From Siphonodentalium dalli (Eukaryota > Mollusca > Scaphopoda > Gadilida > Siphonodentaliidae), in the NCBI GenBank assembly GCA_032622095.1, contig CP136064.1, forward strand, positions 108,986,004 through 109,050,003: a stretch of 64,000 nt of DNA, given 5' to 3'. The notes below the pieces were generated by a model. The model saw nothing but the letters and a program-made list of their open reading frames with translations, was not told where the DNA came from and made no database searches. Each line of letters opens with the position of its first letter. Position 1 is the first letter of the stretch. This document shows positions 22,086 through 35,400 of this stretch, one piece after another. Position numbers and translations under genes: made by a program.

Positions 22086-22619
22086 GGTATGTGAAGTTCC
22101 CAGCTCGAGATTACATTATCTACGTGACTTTTGTGACCCGATTCCGCGATAAATAATTATTTTATTCTCTGTCACGAAAATCATTGTCATACATGTAAGC
22201 GACCAAACGCGGAAGCAATTCTGATTGGTCGATGGCCAAAAGTATAACTTCCCGCAACCGGTTTGTAAAACTGGTCAAGCTCCTCCTGCGTAACACTCAT
22301 GCTGGATTAATACACACTATATATATCTACTGTATATTGCCATTGATTTGGAATAAAAACATTGTTTCGCGCATTAATCGTTTGTATCTCCTTTGTGAAG
22401 AAACTTGTATCCTACGGCCCGTGGTGTCCCTGATAACAGAGACAACCGTCGCATTGGATTGTGTATTAATCCAGCGTGAGTGTTACGCAGGGGGAGCTTG
22501 ACCCAGAATTGCTTCCTCGTTGGTCGCTTACGACAATGATTTTCGTGACAGGGAATAAAATAAATATTTATCGCGGAATCGGTTCTCAAAAGTCACGTAA
22601 ATAATGTAATCTCGAGCTT
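22086..22619. mobile_element. Fold-back element with about 170-bp arms, interrupted by a MULE-like insertion
   Basis: Left arm CTCGAGATTACATTATCTAC...GCGTAACACTCATGCTGG; the right arm is its reverse complement, ending GTAATCTCGAGCTTGG. The left arm carries an extra block of about 50 bp containing AAACCGGTT-like sequence. The outermost right-arm bases resume at about 24724, after the inserted 2.1-kb element. Confidence 0.8.
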
Positions 22620-23691
22620 GGTCTTCAGGGGTACTGCGTTATGCAGTAGGTCCCTAGATTTGCGTATGTCTCCGTAGGTCACTCAATTCGCGTAGGTCCC
22701 CGCAGTAATGCAATATATAGTAGGTCTACATGATTTATTGACTGATAAAATGGATTGATACAACTAAATGATCATGTTAGATGTTACTTTGCATATTTTG
22801 TTTATAATTAATTTTCCCAAATCTGATGGGTTTGTTTGCTAAGTGATACTTAGACTAGAGGATGAAGCCCAACTAAAATTACGTGATTTCTGATCGGGAA
22901 AATAAGAGGATTATCTTGCTGGCTTCGGGATAAGATATTAACTGGAGTCGATTTCTGGTTCCATATATCAATACTACATTATTTCCACAATTACACCGAT
23001 TGAAGATCGTTTACAACTTAAATTAAATTGATATCAATACTGATCGAGAATACTAATTAAGTATACTAAATAATTCACAATAATAAAATGGGAAAACGAA
23101 TTAATATAGTATCCGCCATCCTACTCAATATCTCATTTAAATATACACCAATACCGATCCGATGGTAACTTTAAATAATTAATTTTTATTGGAGTTGTTG
23201 AGACTGTATATGACATGTTATTAAAATAAAAGTATTACAAATGGTGGTAGTAATATACCAATACAGAACGCTATAATTTGTTAATTAGAATTAAAAATAA
23301 AATTAATGGAAATAATCACAAAATCAAATAAATAATTTCCGAATTTCTTCTGCACAAAACTCGACATTACTATTTGACCAATCAGAACGCAGAGATGACC
23401 ATTAGAAAAATATATGTCCAATCAAAACACGATCACTTAATTAGCCGGATAATAATTATTCTACTTATGCTTCAGAAACATTTTTTATTCAGAAACAAAA
23501 TGCGATGGATAAACGCTTTTCCGTTCAAATTGTATATAATCCACTCTGTTTATGCCACGATTTTTACAATGCTATGGATAAACAATTTTCCGTTCAAATT
23601 GTATGGCGAATTTTTAATCCACTCTGCGAAGTTTAATCAACAGTAGGAGCGTTTAATCAACAGGTGTTGATTCATTGTAAAATTTGAACAG

Positions 23692-23800
23692 ATGGCTTTA
23701 TTTATACAGTAAGATAGGCGATCGTGCATGGTAGTTACATTTGTAGATGGCTTTATTTATATAGTAAGATAGGCGATCGTGCATGGTAGTTACATTTGTA
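23692..23800. repeat. 53-bp tandem duplication inside the MULE-like element
   Basis: AGATGGCTTTATTTATA through GATCGTGCATGGTAGTTAC occurs twice back to back with about one difference. Confidence 0.85.
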
Positions 23801-24117
23801 TACAAATAAAATGGTAAGTATAACATTGAAATTTAATTATTTATTTGTCACTCATCTATGAGTAGGTGAAAAAGTACTAACACCAGTTGATAATTAGTCA
23901 CAACCCTATCACAACAGACATTGCCGAAATGAATCTTCAAAGAGGACAGATCCTTTTCGCAAAGAAAACACCCAGTCTCGCAAACAATTTGATTAATGGT
24001 CACCCATGTAGTTGGGCTGTCTAAACTTACCATTCAGTTAAATAAGTTATGTTTAGTAACGTACTGATCACTTCAATGTCAGTCCTAACTTAAAAAATTA
24101 AATCTTAACATAACTTA

Positions 24118-24236
24118 ATGAAAAAAAAATAAGGTTAGCTTAGATGAAAAAAAAAATAAGGTTTACCATCCAGGTAAAGCTTATTTTTTTTTTCATCTAA
24201 GCTAACCTTATTTTTTTTTCATCTAAGCTAAACAAA
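24118..24236. repeat. Hairpin with A/T-tract arms inside the MULE-like element
   Basis: AAGGTTAGCTTAGATG flanked by A-tracts, then AAGGTTTACC / GGTAAAGCTT and the complement CATCTAAGCTAACCTT flanked by T-tracts. Arms of about 45 bp with a short apex. Confidence 0.8.
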
Positions 24237-24735
24237 ATATATAATTAGATATTTAATTTTAAAAAAACAACGAAATATCATATACAATGTTCACGAATTG
24301 ATAATATTAGGCATTACTTATTCTATAAAGCATGCACTCTTGCATTACTACGGGAACCTAAATAAATGCAAAAATATATCCAGTTATCCTCCAGTTAATA
24401 TCTTATCCCGAAGCCAGCAAGATAATCCTCTTATTTTCCCGATCAGAAATCACGTAAATTTAGTTAGGCTTCATCCTCTAGTCTAAGTATCACTAAGCAA
24501 ACAAACCCATCAGATTTGGGAAATTAATTATAAAAAAAATATGCAAAGTAACATTTAACATGATCATTTAGAATTTTAGTGGTATCATTCCATTTTATCA
24601 GGCAATAAATCATGTAGACCTACTATATATTGCATTACTGCGGGGACCTACGTGAATTGAGTGACCTACGGAGCCCTACGCAAATCTAGGGACCTACTGC
24701 ATAACGCGTCAGCGGGTCTTCAGTAAAAAAATTGC

Positions 24736-25629
24736 AGGAGGTTGTAAAAAAACATATTTTTTGTCGCTCGGGACATCCACCCAACCCGGCATAACTTCCT
24801 GCAAATTTTTTATTACCCCCTCCCCCCCCCCCCCCCTGAATGAGTGAATGAGTGAAGAATAATTAGAAGGACATCCGATGGTCGGCTATGATTTTCTACT
24901 ACATGTGTATTCTCTAATTACACTTAAGTTAAGTTACAGTGCAGGAACCAATTCTGGTTGTAGACGCACTGGTCCAGGTGCTACCATGGCCGAGTAACTT
25001 TATAACCATGTGGTGACTCCAGTTATGTTATACACCTTAAACAACGACGTACTACGGAACAAACTTTTTACAAAGTTTATTCGACGAGAAAACACTCTCA
25101 GAACTTCGGGAGCAAACCGAAAAAGATAAAACCTGGTCGTGAATAACAGATACATTAACAAAGCGTTCTTCAAAAACTCAACACAAGCTGCAAAGCAGAG
25201 ATCAGTCCCCTAGCTACGCAGGACCACAGACTAAAAATAGAATATACCACTGCCACCGATAGAGGGGTAATGTCGCATGATCTGTACTCGACCTTCACCC
25301 CAGAATTGGCAGTCACGCTATATTCAACTGATTAACAGATCTCTTTCTGATTATTTTTAAAACATCACAATGGATGGAACATCTTGATATATATATAAGA
25401 CAAATTGAAATTGCATATAGTCATAATTCTGCCATGCATATCATACAATGGAGTCATTTTTCAATATCGGTGATACCCGGAAATGCAAACTGCTCATTTA
25501 CCTTAGAATCACCCATACCAGTCAACCTTGCACAACCAACCGTGCACCTTCAACCGACTATCTTCGTTATAAATGAGTTAAACTGAGTTCGGGCGAATCT
25601 GATGAACTGTAGCTGGTCACACGATCATG
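24736..25629. other. Unassigned sequence with a poly-C tract
   Basis: Poly-C interrupted by one T at 24816-24836. A 29-codon charged stretch at about 25074-25163 (+) looks peptide-like but is unsupported. Nothing else recognised. Confidence 0.4.
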
Positions 25630-25746
25630 TTGTACTGGTACATCTCACCCAAAAGTATTGATACGTATCAGAATTTTTGGGTCAGAAGTACCAGTACAAC
25701 AGCAATTGAGCAATAAGCAGGTCGACCTGCATATTGCTCAATTGCT
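25630..25746. repeat. Two adjacent palindromes
   Basis: Palindrome 1 (25630-25699): TTGTACTGGTAC...GTACCAGTACAA with inner CACCCAAAA and a GATACGTATC centre. Palindrome 2 (25701-25746): AGCAATTGAGCAATA...TATTGCTCAATTGCT around CAGGTCGACCTG. Only one base separates them. Confidence 0.85.
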
Positions 25747-25749
25747 ACA

Positions 25750-26602
25750 TCAAGTAGAAACTGCAATTATAAATATGGGGGGGGGGGGGTGACTAAATGT
25801 AACTGTAGTAAGCATATATGACGCTACCCGTATATATACATGTAGACCACTCATCTAATGCTTCTAAGCAAACAACTTCATGGATGGTACACCTTAGTAA
25901 CATACAAACTCCACGTATAAATACCGGTATTTGGCATCGCTAGCCTCCAAGTAATGATATCCTGTTGTTGTTTTAGCATTCGATATCGTAGCCAGTAATA
26001 ATCAATCATTGGTGTATTATTACTTTAAATAACCCTTTCTTCCAAATCGAGTTGTGTAAAAGCTCGACCTATGTCGACCTATATGTCCGCATCGCGACAT
26101 ATTAAGCTCGATATAATTTGAACAAACGTAATCCGATGTTGACTAAATTTGAATCATCACGGCTTCCACTTTCTTGAATGAGTACCAAAAACAGTCATGC
26201 CATATTTTTTCAGGAGTTATGCCTCCTGAATTGTTTACCTGGTTAGATAATTATAACAAACATTTCGAAATAAAAATGGACTTAGCTAATTTTCTGCGTA
26301 AATCTTTGGACGAGTTCAAAAACCAGTCCTGCTCGAATTGTTTTCAGGAGGTATATACCTTCTGGATTAACTGTTCGCCGACAGGGCTGTCTTTCGCTAC
26401 ATTTATAAGCTAGATAACTCTAACACACATAAACAGATTTTGACCAAATTCGGTTCGTGTGTTACTCAAACACATTTTCTGTTGCCACAACTCGACCACA
26501 GCATATATGATGCATACCTCTTGTCTATATAACGATAGTGAGCTAATACCTCTTCAGAGTCCGGCTGATTCCAGATATCAAGTTACAACAACATAACCGA
26601 TC
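25750..26602. other. Unassigned sequence
   Basis: A poly-G run at 25777-25789. A 79-codon plus frame (26174-26413) has no motif I recognise. No splice-bounded exon seen. Confidence 0.35.
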
Positions 26603-26944
26603 TCAGTTAACGCTGAAGGGGTCACTCTCACCAAAAATAGTACTGAAGGGTACACATGGTTTGAAAATGTGCTGAAGGGTACACAGGATTTGTGATTGGC
26701 ACTGACACCGTTACTTAAATTGTGTTTCTGAAAGTCTGGTGCCCAGTAGCAGTTTATTTTCAGTTCATTTTAATGTTCATTGTAACGTAAACAATTATTC
26801 TTTAAAAGAAATCATGGCAGATACGAAAACTAAACATCATTTAGAACGACATTTCAAAACCTGTGTACCCTTCAGCACATTTTCAAAACCTTAGTACTCT
26901 TCATCACTTTTGTTGGTGAGAGTGACTCCTTCAGCTCAGTTAAC
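26603..26944. mobile_element. 324-bp MULE-type MITE with perfect 9-bp target duplication
   Basis: Target duplication TCAGTTAAC at 26603-26611 and 26936-26944. The element (26612-26935) starts GCTGAAGGGGTCACTCTCAC and ends with its complement (one mismatch). The TIR of about 80 bp includes ACTGAAGGGTACAC and TGTGCTGAAGGGTACACAGG, so GCTGAAGGGTACAC recurs inside each arm. Non-coding centre. Confidence 0.88.
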
Positions 26945-27080
26945 ATCGTTTTATACTTTGTTGTGTCAGAAAAATATTGAAAACTAAACATAACATACAA
27001 AGTAGAACTATAATACAAAATAATATCATTTTGTTATTGAAAAATTTACTTAAATTTAATAAATAATTTTTGCAGTTCCT

Positions 27081-28645
27081 TTAACACGTTGAGTGCCACT
27101 ACGAGTTATCTCGTAGTTCGCAACCTTCGCAGGTTGCCAATACGAGTTATCTCGTAGTGGTTTCCATGTCATGTAACTGGCAAACGGAAGCAGTGGAATA
27201 GGTCGATACACCACGAAAACCCGCCTCGGAACATCAGAACAGTGATTTTATCAAATAAATAGTGTGGCTCTCGTTACATCGTTCAACTGAAGTGAGCACC
27301 ATCAGCACATATATTCTACTCAAAATGGTCTAGTTGTGAGTGAATACAGCTGACACTGTCTCACTGAGTGACCACCAGAGGCAGTCGTGTGTAGGCAATT
27401 AGACTGGGGTTTTGGTATTCAATAGACTGACAATGTTCACGCATGCAAACTAAGTCAGGGGGTGGATATTCACAATGTACAAACATGCGAATGCAGTTTC
27501 GAGGAATGGTTACATCGTTGTGTTCCAAGACATTGAAACTTCGCACAACCACCCACACACGTCACACAGGCCTGCCAAATATGTTCCCTCTCGGTCATGT
27601 GCGAGTGGACGCATCCAACACAAGATAAGCGGATAATCCATGACGTTACATATGCGCGTTGATGCTACCATTATCTCATTATTAGGGAACACAGCAGTTG
27701 TTTTTGTATACACTGTGTGGCTCCATTTGGGGGCTAGGTATTTTATTATTTATAATACAAGTAAAGCGGAACAACTATTCCCCAAAACTACATTTTACCC
27801 ACTTCCGAACGTGTTGGACAATGGAAAGCGTAGCAATTACCGTACTTTAGACGTCATGCAGTTATTCGAACTGTTCTTCTTACGTAGGTTTTGTGTAGCA
27901 TAGAGGTTTACGGTAAAGGGTGACTGACTTCCAGACTGATGGATTATATGGAATCGTTACATGTAGCACACTCCCGAATGTGCAGGGATCTATTTGGCTA
28001 CTGCTGCATGGTTGTTTTAATTTTTTGCTGACAATTCTTCCAACACTATTATTTTGGGCTGTACTTTGGAACCCTATAGCATAGGCCTAAATCAGGCTAA
28101 ATGGGCGATAACTTACAATACCCGAAACAACAGAAGATGCATGCTCGTAGTCATTACTGTATGGACGAAATAAACTCATCCTCACAGGAAACAAGTTCAC
28201 CCGATTCCACGTCGGATTCGCCGTCTGTAGCATGCATGCTCATATATATAAGTAATTTGCTCCGCCGTGCATCAGCCACAATTTAACTATATAACGAGCT
28301 ATAACCACCACAAGGACTCCCACACCTCCATAACTATGCTTACCAGCAAAATAACTTGTTTGGGTTACATTCTACTTCATATTTGTTGCTCAAACGTGTC
28401 CAATTATGTCTACGAGATAACTCGTAGTTGGCACTGGTGGTGGGAATACCCAAATTCCTTCCGCCAGTGCCGGCTACGAGTTATCTCGTAGTACTATCAA
28501 TCGCCGTTTCTGTCATCTAAAGTCGCGACGTCATCCAATTTTTGCTTCATTGAAGCCAAATTATGGTATACTAAGGGTATCTATCTTGCCACGATTTGGC
28601 AAACTGGCGAGATTACTAACTGATTTCCGGCACTCAACGTGTTAA
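27081..28645. mobile_element. 1.56-kb TTAA-flanked piggyBac-like element with four CTACGAG palindromes
   Basis: TTAA at 27081-27084 and 28642-28645. Termini CACGTTGAGTGCC and GGCACTCAACGTG. Four copies of the palindrome CTACGAGATAACTCGTAG, or an 18-base variant of it, sit just inside the ends (27098-27117, 27141-27158, 28410-28428, 28474-28491), two per side. The middle has frames up to 87 codons on both strands but no DDD-transposase motif that I can recognise. Probably non-autonomous or decayed. Confidence 0.82.
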
Positions 28646-29319
28646 ATCGTCAAAACTATATGAAATAAATGCATAGAAAATTCAATATCAAACAAAGTAG
28701 CGTCTTTCTATTGGCACTTCTTGTTCCAAACATGTTAGAATATTTCACACATTATAATCTAATAGTAAATACAAAGTTAAATAAGTTTCGTAAAAATTAG
28801 CCTGGATCCCTGAATTCATACACGTGCGTAATTCAAGGCGGTGGTTCAGTGGGTTGTTTGATTTAAGTGTGACATAAATCAGCGGATTATGGCTAACGTA
28901 CCAAACATACGGAGAATGACGATGTTTTGCTAATGAACACCTGTTCCTCAATGCCAGCAATAGAACGTCACTTTCCGGAACTTATATTGTTAACGTTCCG
29001 GTTCCTATTCCGTGTTCCTAGTCACCCATTAAATAATAAGAACGCGCACAAGGATATAGTTAACATATTCTATTTGAATTTTATGGCAGCCATGGGTCAA
29101 ATCATATGTAAGTTATGAATGGGTGATTTTCAATCATAACAAGTTACGTCATATTTTGTTTATAGACATATTAAACGATACTGTTAATGAAAGATGAATC
29201 CATGACTGGACGTATCGTTACGCCTAGTAGTCCGGACTATTTTAGACTAGGAAGCACGAGAATTTTCGACGACAGGACGTGTTTTATTTGAAGTTACCGA
29301 ATATAATCTGTGATCAAAG
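28646..29319 (+). promoter_or_regulatory. Region upstream of profilin
   Basis: The 670 bp between the TTAA element and the profilin start must contain the 5' UTR and core promoter if transcription begins locally. No unambiguous TATA or initiator was seen. A 5'-UTR exon further upstream cannot be excluded. Confidence 0.35.
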
Positions 29320-29442
29320 ATGAGTTGGGAGACTTGGGCCGCACAGTGTCTACTCAGCGAGAAGGGCGTTCAATGTTCACATGTTGGTGCAATATTTGGC
29401 GTTGACGGTTCGAAATGGGGCAGTACAGGAGGAGACATTGAA
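29320..29442 (+). CDS. Profilin exon 1 (residues 1-41)
   Basis: Runs from the ATG to GACATTGAA, then donor GTGAGT (29443). 41 whole codons, phase 0. The encoded start is MSWETWAAQC and the exon ends with GSTGGDIE. Confidence 0.88.
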
Positions 29443-32400
29443 GTGAGTTTCAGAAAAAAGTCTGGATTATCATTCTTGGAATGGAAGTTGGATTCATGCA
29501 ATCATGTTCTTGTTTCCTGAGTCATCACCGAGTGACATCAGCCGCTGATGACATAATCAGTCAAATGGATAGCAGAATTATGTGAAATTATATTTGTGTG
29601 AATCAGACAATTCGGGATTTTTCTATTACTGATTTCTCTATTTCTGCTACATTTTTTTACTAAATTTAGCAGGATTCTTCTTTTTTTGGAATACCGTACA
29701 TAACTTAGAAGTTAGATTATATTTATTTCATTTTGTCACACAATTTCCTTTGTTTGGCCCCAACAATATAGTATCCTGAAATTCAATCATATATTTGCAG
29801 AAATGACTGAACAAGGCTGATGGCAGGTTCCTATTTTGTTAATTGTAGGGTCTACCGGTGTAAGACATCATCCGCCCCCCCCCCCCCCCCCCCCCCCCCG
29901 CTGGATACCGGTATCTTCCCCTGTGCATGGCGGAAGATATCCTTGGATAACTTCCCCACACCCTGGATATATCCCCCCCCCCCCATGTATGATTTATCCC
30001 CCCCCCCCATGTATGACTAAACAATAATTTCAGTCATTTGATATCGTTTGACCCTGAAATGGGCAGATTTTTTTCATTTGACAAAATTTGTTTTCACACT
30101 TTTGATAGTTTGATCCTGAAATGGAGGAAAGTTAAATGTTGATGAGAGAATCCAGAGAGCACGAAGAACTGTTTATGCGCTGATGGGTGCGGGTCTACAT
30201 GGAAGAAATGGTCTGGCTCCAAATGTATCAATTAATCTATGGAATGTTTATGTGCTTCCAAGAATGCTATACGGGATCGAATGTGTCACATTCAGTATGA
30301 CTGATTTGAATTTGCTAGAAATTTATCAGAGAAAGGTGCTGAAACAGTTGCAGTATTTACCACCCAGGACTCCTAATGCTGCTGTTTATGCTGTGCTTGG
30401 CTGTCTACCGATTGAGGCTGTTATCCACAAGAAGATGTTGTCCCTATTCTCTAGTATTATCCATAAGGGTTCTATGGAAATCTCCATTGCCGAAAGACAG
30501 CTTGCTATGAAGAATTGGACTCTACTAGCTGGTTTGTGACTGTAAGAAAGGTTTTTTGGATGTACGATTTGCCATCAGTTTTTGAAGTAATGGAAAGCCC
30601 ACTTGATAAGAAGTCCTGGAAGGAGTTGGTAGACAAGAAGGTGCTTGAGCTTTGAGAAGGGAGGATCAAGGAGGACATGAAGTTGAAATGTTCACTGAAG
30701 TATTTGAACCCAGATACAGTACAGATTGGTTCTCCCCATCACTTATGGGTCAGTTTACACTCCAATGTTCATGATGTTAATTTGGCAGCAATAAAAGCAA
30801 GACTCCTTACTGGTACCGTACCTATACACTCTGGACAGAGAAATAAATCTGTATATATACAGTCGGCAAAAGGAGAGTTCAGTGTGTCAACTGTGTAAAG
30901 ATGGAGAAGAAACAAGGGAGTACTCTCTAACAGTCTGCAGGCATGACCGAATGATTGATGCAAGAGAGAAGGCAATCAGAAAACTGCAATCTATTCTCCC
31001 TGACTCTACTCTTACTAACATACTGGCAGATTCTAATCTACTAACTCAACTCATATTGGACTGTTCAATGTCAGTAATAGTGGAGATGATAGACCTACAC
31101 ATGGATCAGTTAATGTTAAATTCTATTGAGATGTGGAGCAGACAATTTATTGGGAGGCTCCATAGCATCCGCTCCTCAATCCTTACCAGATGTCAGTAAA
31201 GATTCCCATTTCATTATTCCAGTTCTTTACCGATCTTAATCATTATATGAAATTCAGATTACATGTAATCAGTGTATATAGAGAATACAAATCAAAGAAA
31301 TCAAAATTACTCTAACTCAACCGAATCAGAGGTGCTGCGACAAATAAACGCAGGGATTTACGAAGACAAGACAATGGCCAGAAACATGTTTTTTGAGATT
31401 TTTTTTTCTTTTTTCCAAGTGACACTGAGTGACAAATTTTTTTCCCCCACACATTTGATTGTTTGATCCTGAAATGGTCAGAATAATGCTTAAAATTTGA
31501 GATTTAAATTTTTTTTTTATTTCATTTAATTTTTTGCATGTGTCCAGGCCTGGAATCCCCCCCCCCCCCCCACCCAGCACTTACATGACAAAACATCATC
31601 TTATGATTTTATCGTTTATATGTAGTTTGCTTTATACATGTATAAACTTCTTCTGTGAAAATCAGGGTTGGCTGATTTAAATCAAGCGATTTAAATCATT
31701 GATTTAAATCAAATTTTTTAAAATGATTGCATAATGTCAAGAACTTGCAATATCTAACAAGGTTTTTTGTTAACTATAACATGATTATGATTAAACAATA
31801 TACAAAATTGGATAATAGATATGAAAATGTGCAGTAATTGTCAACCCTATAGAAACAGCATACTGCATCATAGCATATGGTACGGCTCCAGCAACAGCCT
31901 GTTCTGCTTATTTGTAACTACAATCAGATTCACCACTCCTCATTACACTATTAAATTTCCTTTCCTTTTCTGATTGACATACATGTAAATGCCAACCGAG
32001 TAGTTCTACCATATACTCTGCCATCTAAACTACTCTAGTTGTCTAATGTCCATACTTGATACATGTATATGGTGTGATTACATGTATGTCCTCAAGTCAC
32101 TGAGGAGCATGACAAAAAATCATCTTATGGTTTTATTGCTTATTTTGCTTAATATATAGTCAAGAAATGGCGAGAAATTAGCTTCTTCCAAGAAAAAGTT
32201 GTTTGAGTCAGGGTTGGGGGTGGTACCCGGTATATCTTTTTTTGGTATACCGGTACAACTTTTTCTCGGAAGAAGTTAATTTCTCGCTATTTCATGACTA
32301 TATAAAGCAAAATAAGCAATAAAACCATAAGAGGAATTTTTTTTTGGTCATGTTGGTGCTGGGTTGGGGGGAGTGGGGGGAGATATCCTGGCCTGGACAT

Positions 32401-35400
32401 CTTCCCTACCACCCCAAAGTTTGCCCAAACCCCTGACTCAAACAACTTTTTTCGAAGTTAATTTCTCGCCGGTTCATGAATATATAAAGCAAAATAAGCA
32501 ATAAAACCATAAGAGGATTTTTTTGTCATGTATGTGCTGGGTGGGGGGGGGGGGAGATATCCTGGCCTCGATCTGGATCTTCTGCCCACCCCACCCCAAA
32601 CCCTGACTCAAACAACTTTTTCGCAGAAGAAGTTAATTTCTCGCCGTTTCATGACTATGTAGGCCAAGTGATGTAATTCCAGAAAAAAAATCTCAAAGAT
32701 ATACCGGTATTTATTGCACAATTTTATAATTTACTAAGCGGGACACGCCAGATAAGTAGCTGTTGTTTCCAATACCACATCAAGTCACACTCAGAAGTAT
32801 GTGCAACTCTACCGTATAACGTTTGCTCCGGAGATTTGCATGGAAATCCCCATTCAAAATTGTTCACTTAACACCCCATTATCCGATTAGTCTACTTTGG
32901 TGGACTAATCCTGGATCATGACAAAGTGCTGTGTTCAAATGAATATGGGAGTCTGTTGTCACTTGTCACATTTTTTAAAGAATTGGACTTAAGCACAATA
33001 CAATTGCGCTTAATTGCAGTTACTTACACCTTTACCCAATGGCGCATAATCGCAATTGAATTAATAGCCATAGCAAGTTTTCACCCCTCGAAGATCAAAT
33101 GAGGTTCCTAATCAGGTTTGACTACATGTAGTAGATAGTCATCCCACAGACTAAGAATTAAGGGGGTTTTGTTTATGATGATTGATAATTTTGCTTATGT
33201 GCAATTCAATTGTGCTTAAGCGCAATTGAAATTACAGAGTTTTTAATTGCGCTTAATTTCTTTAAGTGTAATTGCTTCCCACATAATGTAATATGAATTG
33301 CGCTTAAGCACAATTGAATTTCATTTGTATACACTTACATGTAATTGTAATTAAGCACAATTAATTGTCACACAGCATTGATGACATTCGTAGCCATCTG
33401 TTCAATTCGGTTACAAGTGTAGAGTAGGTCTAGCTTTTGAAGAGCAATCACATTCATAGCCAGCTTTAATATTCATGTGGACCTAATGAAGGAGACTATA
33501 TTTAGGCTAATCACATTTTTGAGCTGGTGAATGAAAAACAACTTACTAATACAAGGGAAGAAACAAATTAATATTAGTTTATCATTTATACCCCGCTGGA
33601 CAAAACAAGTGTCCATTGCCACCGCGGAGGATTTGCAGTTCGGCTGCGGTGTCAGAGTTTGTAACTGCAAGTACACTGCGGCCGAATGGCAAGTACACTG
33701 CGGCTGAACGGCAAGTACATGTACACCACAGCCGAATGGCAACTACACTGCGGCTGGATGGCATGTACCGGTACACCATTGTTAGATTTCTGGTTTGTAT
33801 CGTCTGTTTTCAGTTTAATGAACGTACACAGCGGCAACTACACCATGGCCGAACAGCAAGTACACGGCGGCCCAACTGTAGTTAGCCGGTGGAGCCGCAG
33901 TGTAGTTGCATTTCAGCCGCAATGGCAACGCTAAACGCACCGCGGTTAAGTGGACACTTGTTTTGTCCAGCAGGGTATGTGCACCTAAGATCTATGTCGC
34001 GAAATTGGTTGAATTTTATTCCTATACATGTAGCTTAATTAATAAATGAACACAGTATTAGATCACGACGGTCACCATTTTCATCGCGAACACGTTGGCT
34101 TCATACATGATGCTAATACATCGTGTCATAAAATGATGGAATGAGAAAAGCTACATGTACCACTAGCTATATGAATGTGATCGCCTGCGTAAAGCTGGCT
34201 ACATACATGTATGTGTTTGATTTGAAAAGCTGGTTGCGAATGTATAGGCTCCAGAGAATGGTCTTCAAGCCTCGCTGTGTTCTGTTTCCCACATCGGGAA
34301 CACTATACTATAATAGTGTTTATTGAGGAGGCACTCATATGAAACAGTGGCTTGTGAACTTCTTCCTCGTCTTAAACCACAATTTTCACATAGGCCATAT
34401 GCCACCATAGTCCTCTCAAAACCTTGTATAATTCCCATACCAGTATATGGTAGTGTTCTCATTTTGAATTCACTTGTAATTTATATTTCAGTTCCCAAGT
34501 GTAGCAGATGCTATAAAAGTTACGAAAAGTTATCCAAATATGCCAGTCAGTCGACTAGAAATTAATAGCATACAATATCTCATATTACGAGCCACAGAAT
34601 CAGAAGTGATGGTGAAACACGGTGCAGGAGGTGCAACTATTGCTATAGGGGACAAATGTAAGTGGCTAGATATTTTAAAAGTGGTCATGATTAATTAAGC
34701 TGCAAAGTTGATTGTTTCTCGGACACTTGTCTTTTTCAAAATGGGCAAGTTTCACGGAGATCTGATGATAATTTGAGAGGTGATTTCTGACTATAGCCTT
34801 AAAACTTTTGGGTAAAAAAGTTTGGTCAAATGAATATTTCTCGGGCCATTGTCCAAATTAATCGACCAATGGCCAATTTGGCCACTGACAGCATGAACAG
34901 GTAGGAAATAGTTCTGGAGATTTACATGAAAATCCCCACTCAAAATTTATGACTTTACTTTTCTATTAATTGTGACTCTTTCCTTGTGCATTGGGTACCC
35001 ATCCAGGGCCCGCTTTTGCCAAATGAAAATATTTTTTGCCAAATTATTTTAGAATTTGCCAAATATTATTCCTGATAGTATCATTTTCTGCAACCTTGAT
35101 TGAGTCTTATGTTTCGACGCTCGCGGTTTGATATCGATAAAAAAAAGCAGTTAGCTAATAATTATACTCTCATCTCTATTGTGGTTTATCATACAACAAT
35201 AAACCAATCACCGAACAATACAATGGTATAGAAGCGAGAATTAGCTATGTAAACACCACCATCACACTAAATACAGGTAATCCCTCCACCCATTGATAAT
35301 AATGTTACCAGATTAACTGCATCTTAATGGAGGCGATAACTTTTCTTAAACCATATACATGTAAAACACCGCCAATATAATGCTATTGTAATAGTTTCCT

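Larger units (their letters stand above)
22620..24723. mobile_element. 2.1-kb Mutator-like (MULE-type) element with about 320-bp TIRs and 9-bp target duplication
   Basis: The direct repeat GGTCTTCAG lies at 22620-22628 and 24715-24723. Inside it, long terminal inverted repeats run 22629-22945 and 24392-24714, sharing GCGTTATGCAGTAGGTCCCT, CAAATCTGATGGGTTTG and GCTGGCTTCGGGATAAGATA. A 9-bp duplication and very long TIRs fit Mutator-type elements; the superfamily call is inference because no transposase frame is visible in the 1.4-kb centre. Internal features are a 53-bp tandem duplication and a poly-T-armed hairpin. Confidence 0.8.

Noticed and set aside
25074-25163. 29-codon charged peptide-like stretch
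   Set aside because: Too short, no flanking splice sites, no match recognised.
27361-27903. piggyBac transposase inside the 1.56-kb TTAA element
   Set aside because: Frames on both strands lack a recognisable DDD core or a convincing C-terminal cysteine-rich domain.
29820-30027. Proline-rich frames
   Set aside because: Produced by poly-C microsatellites.
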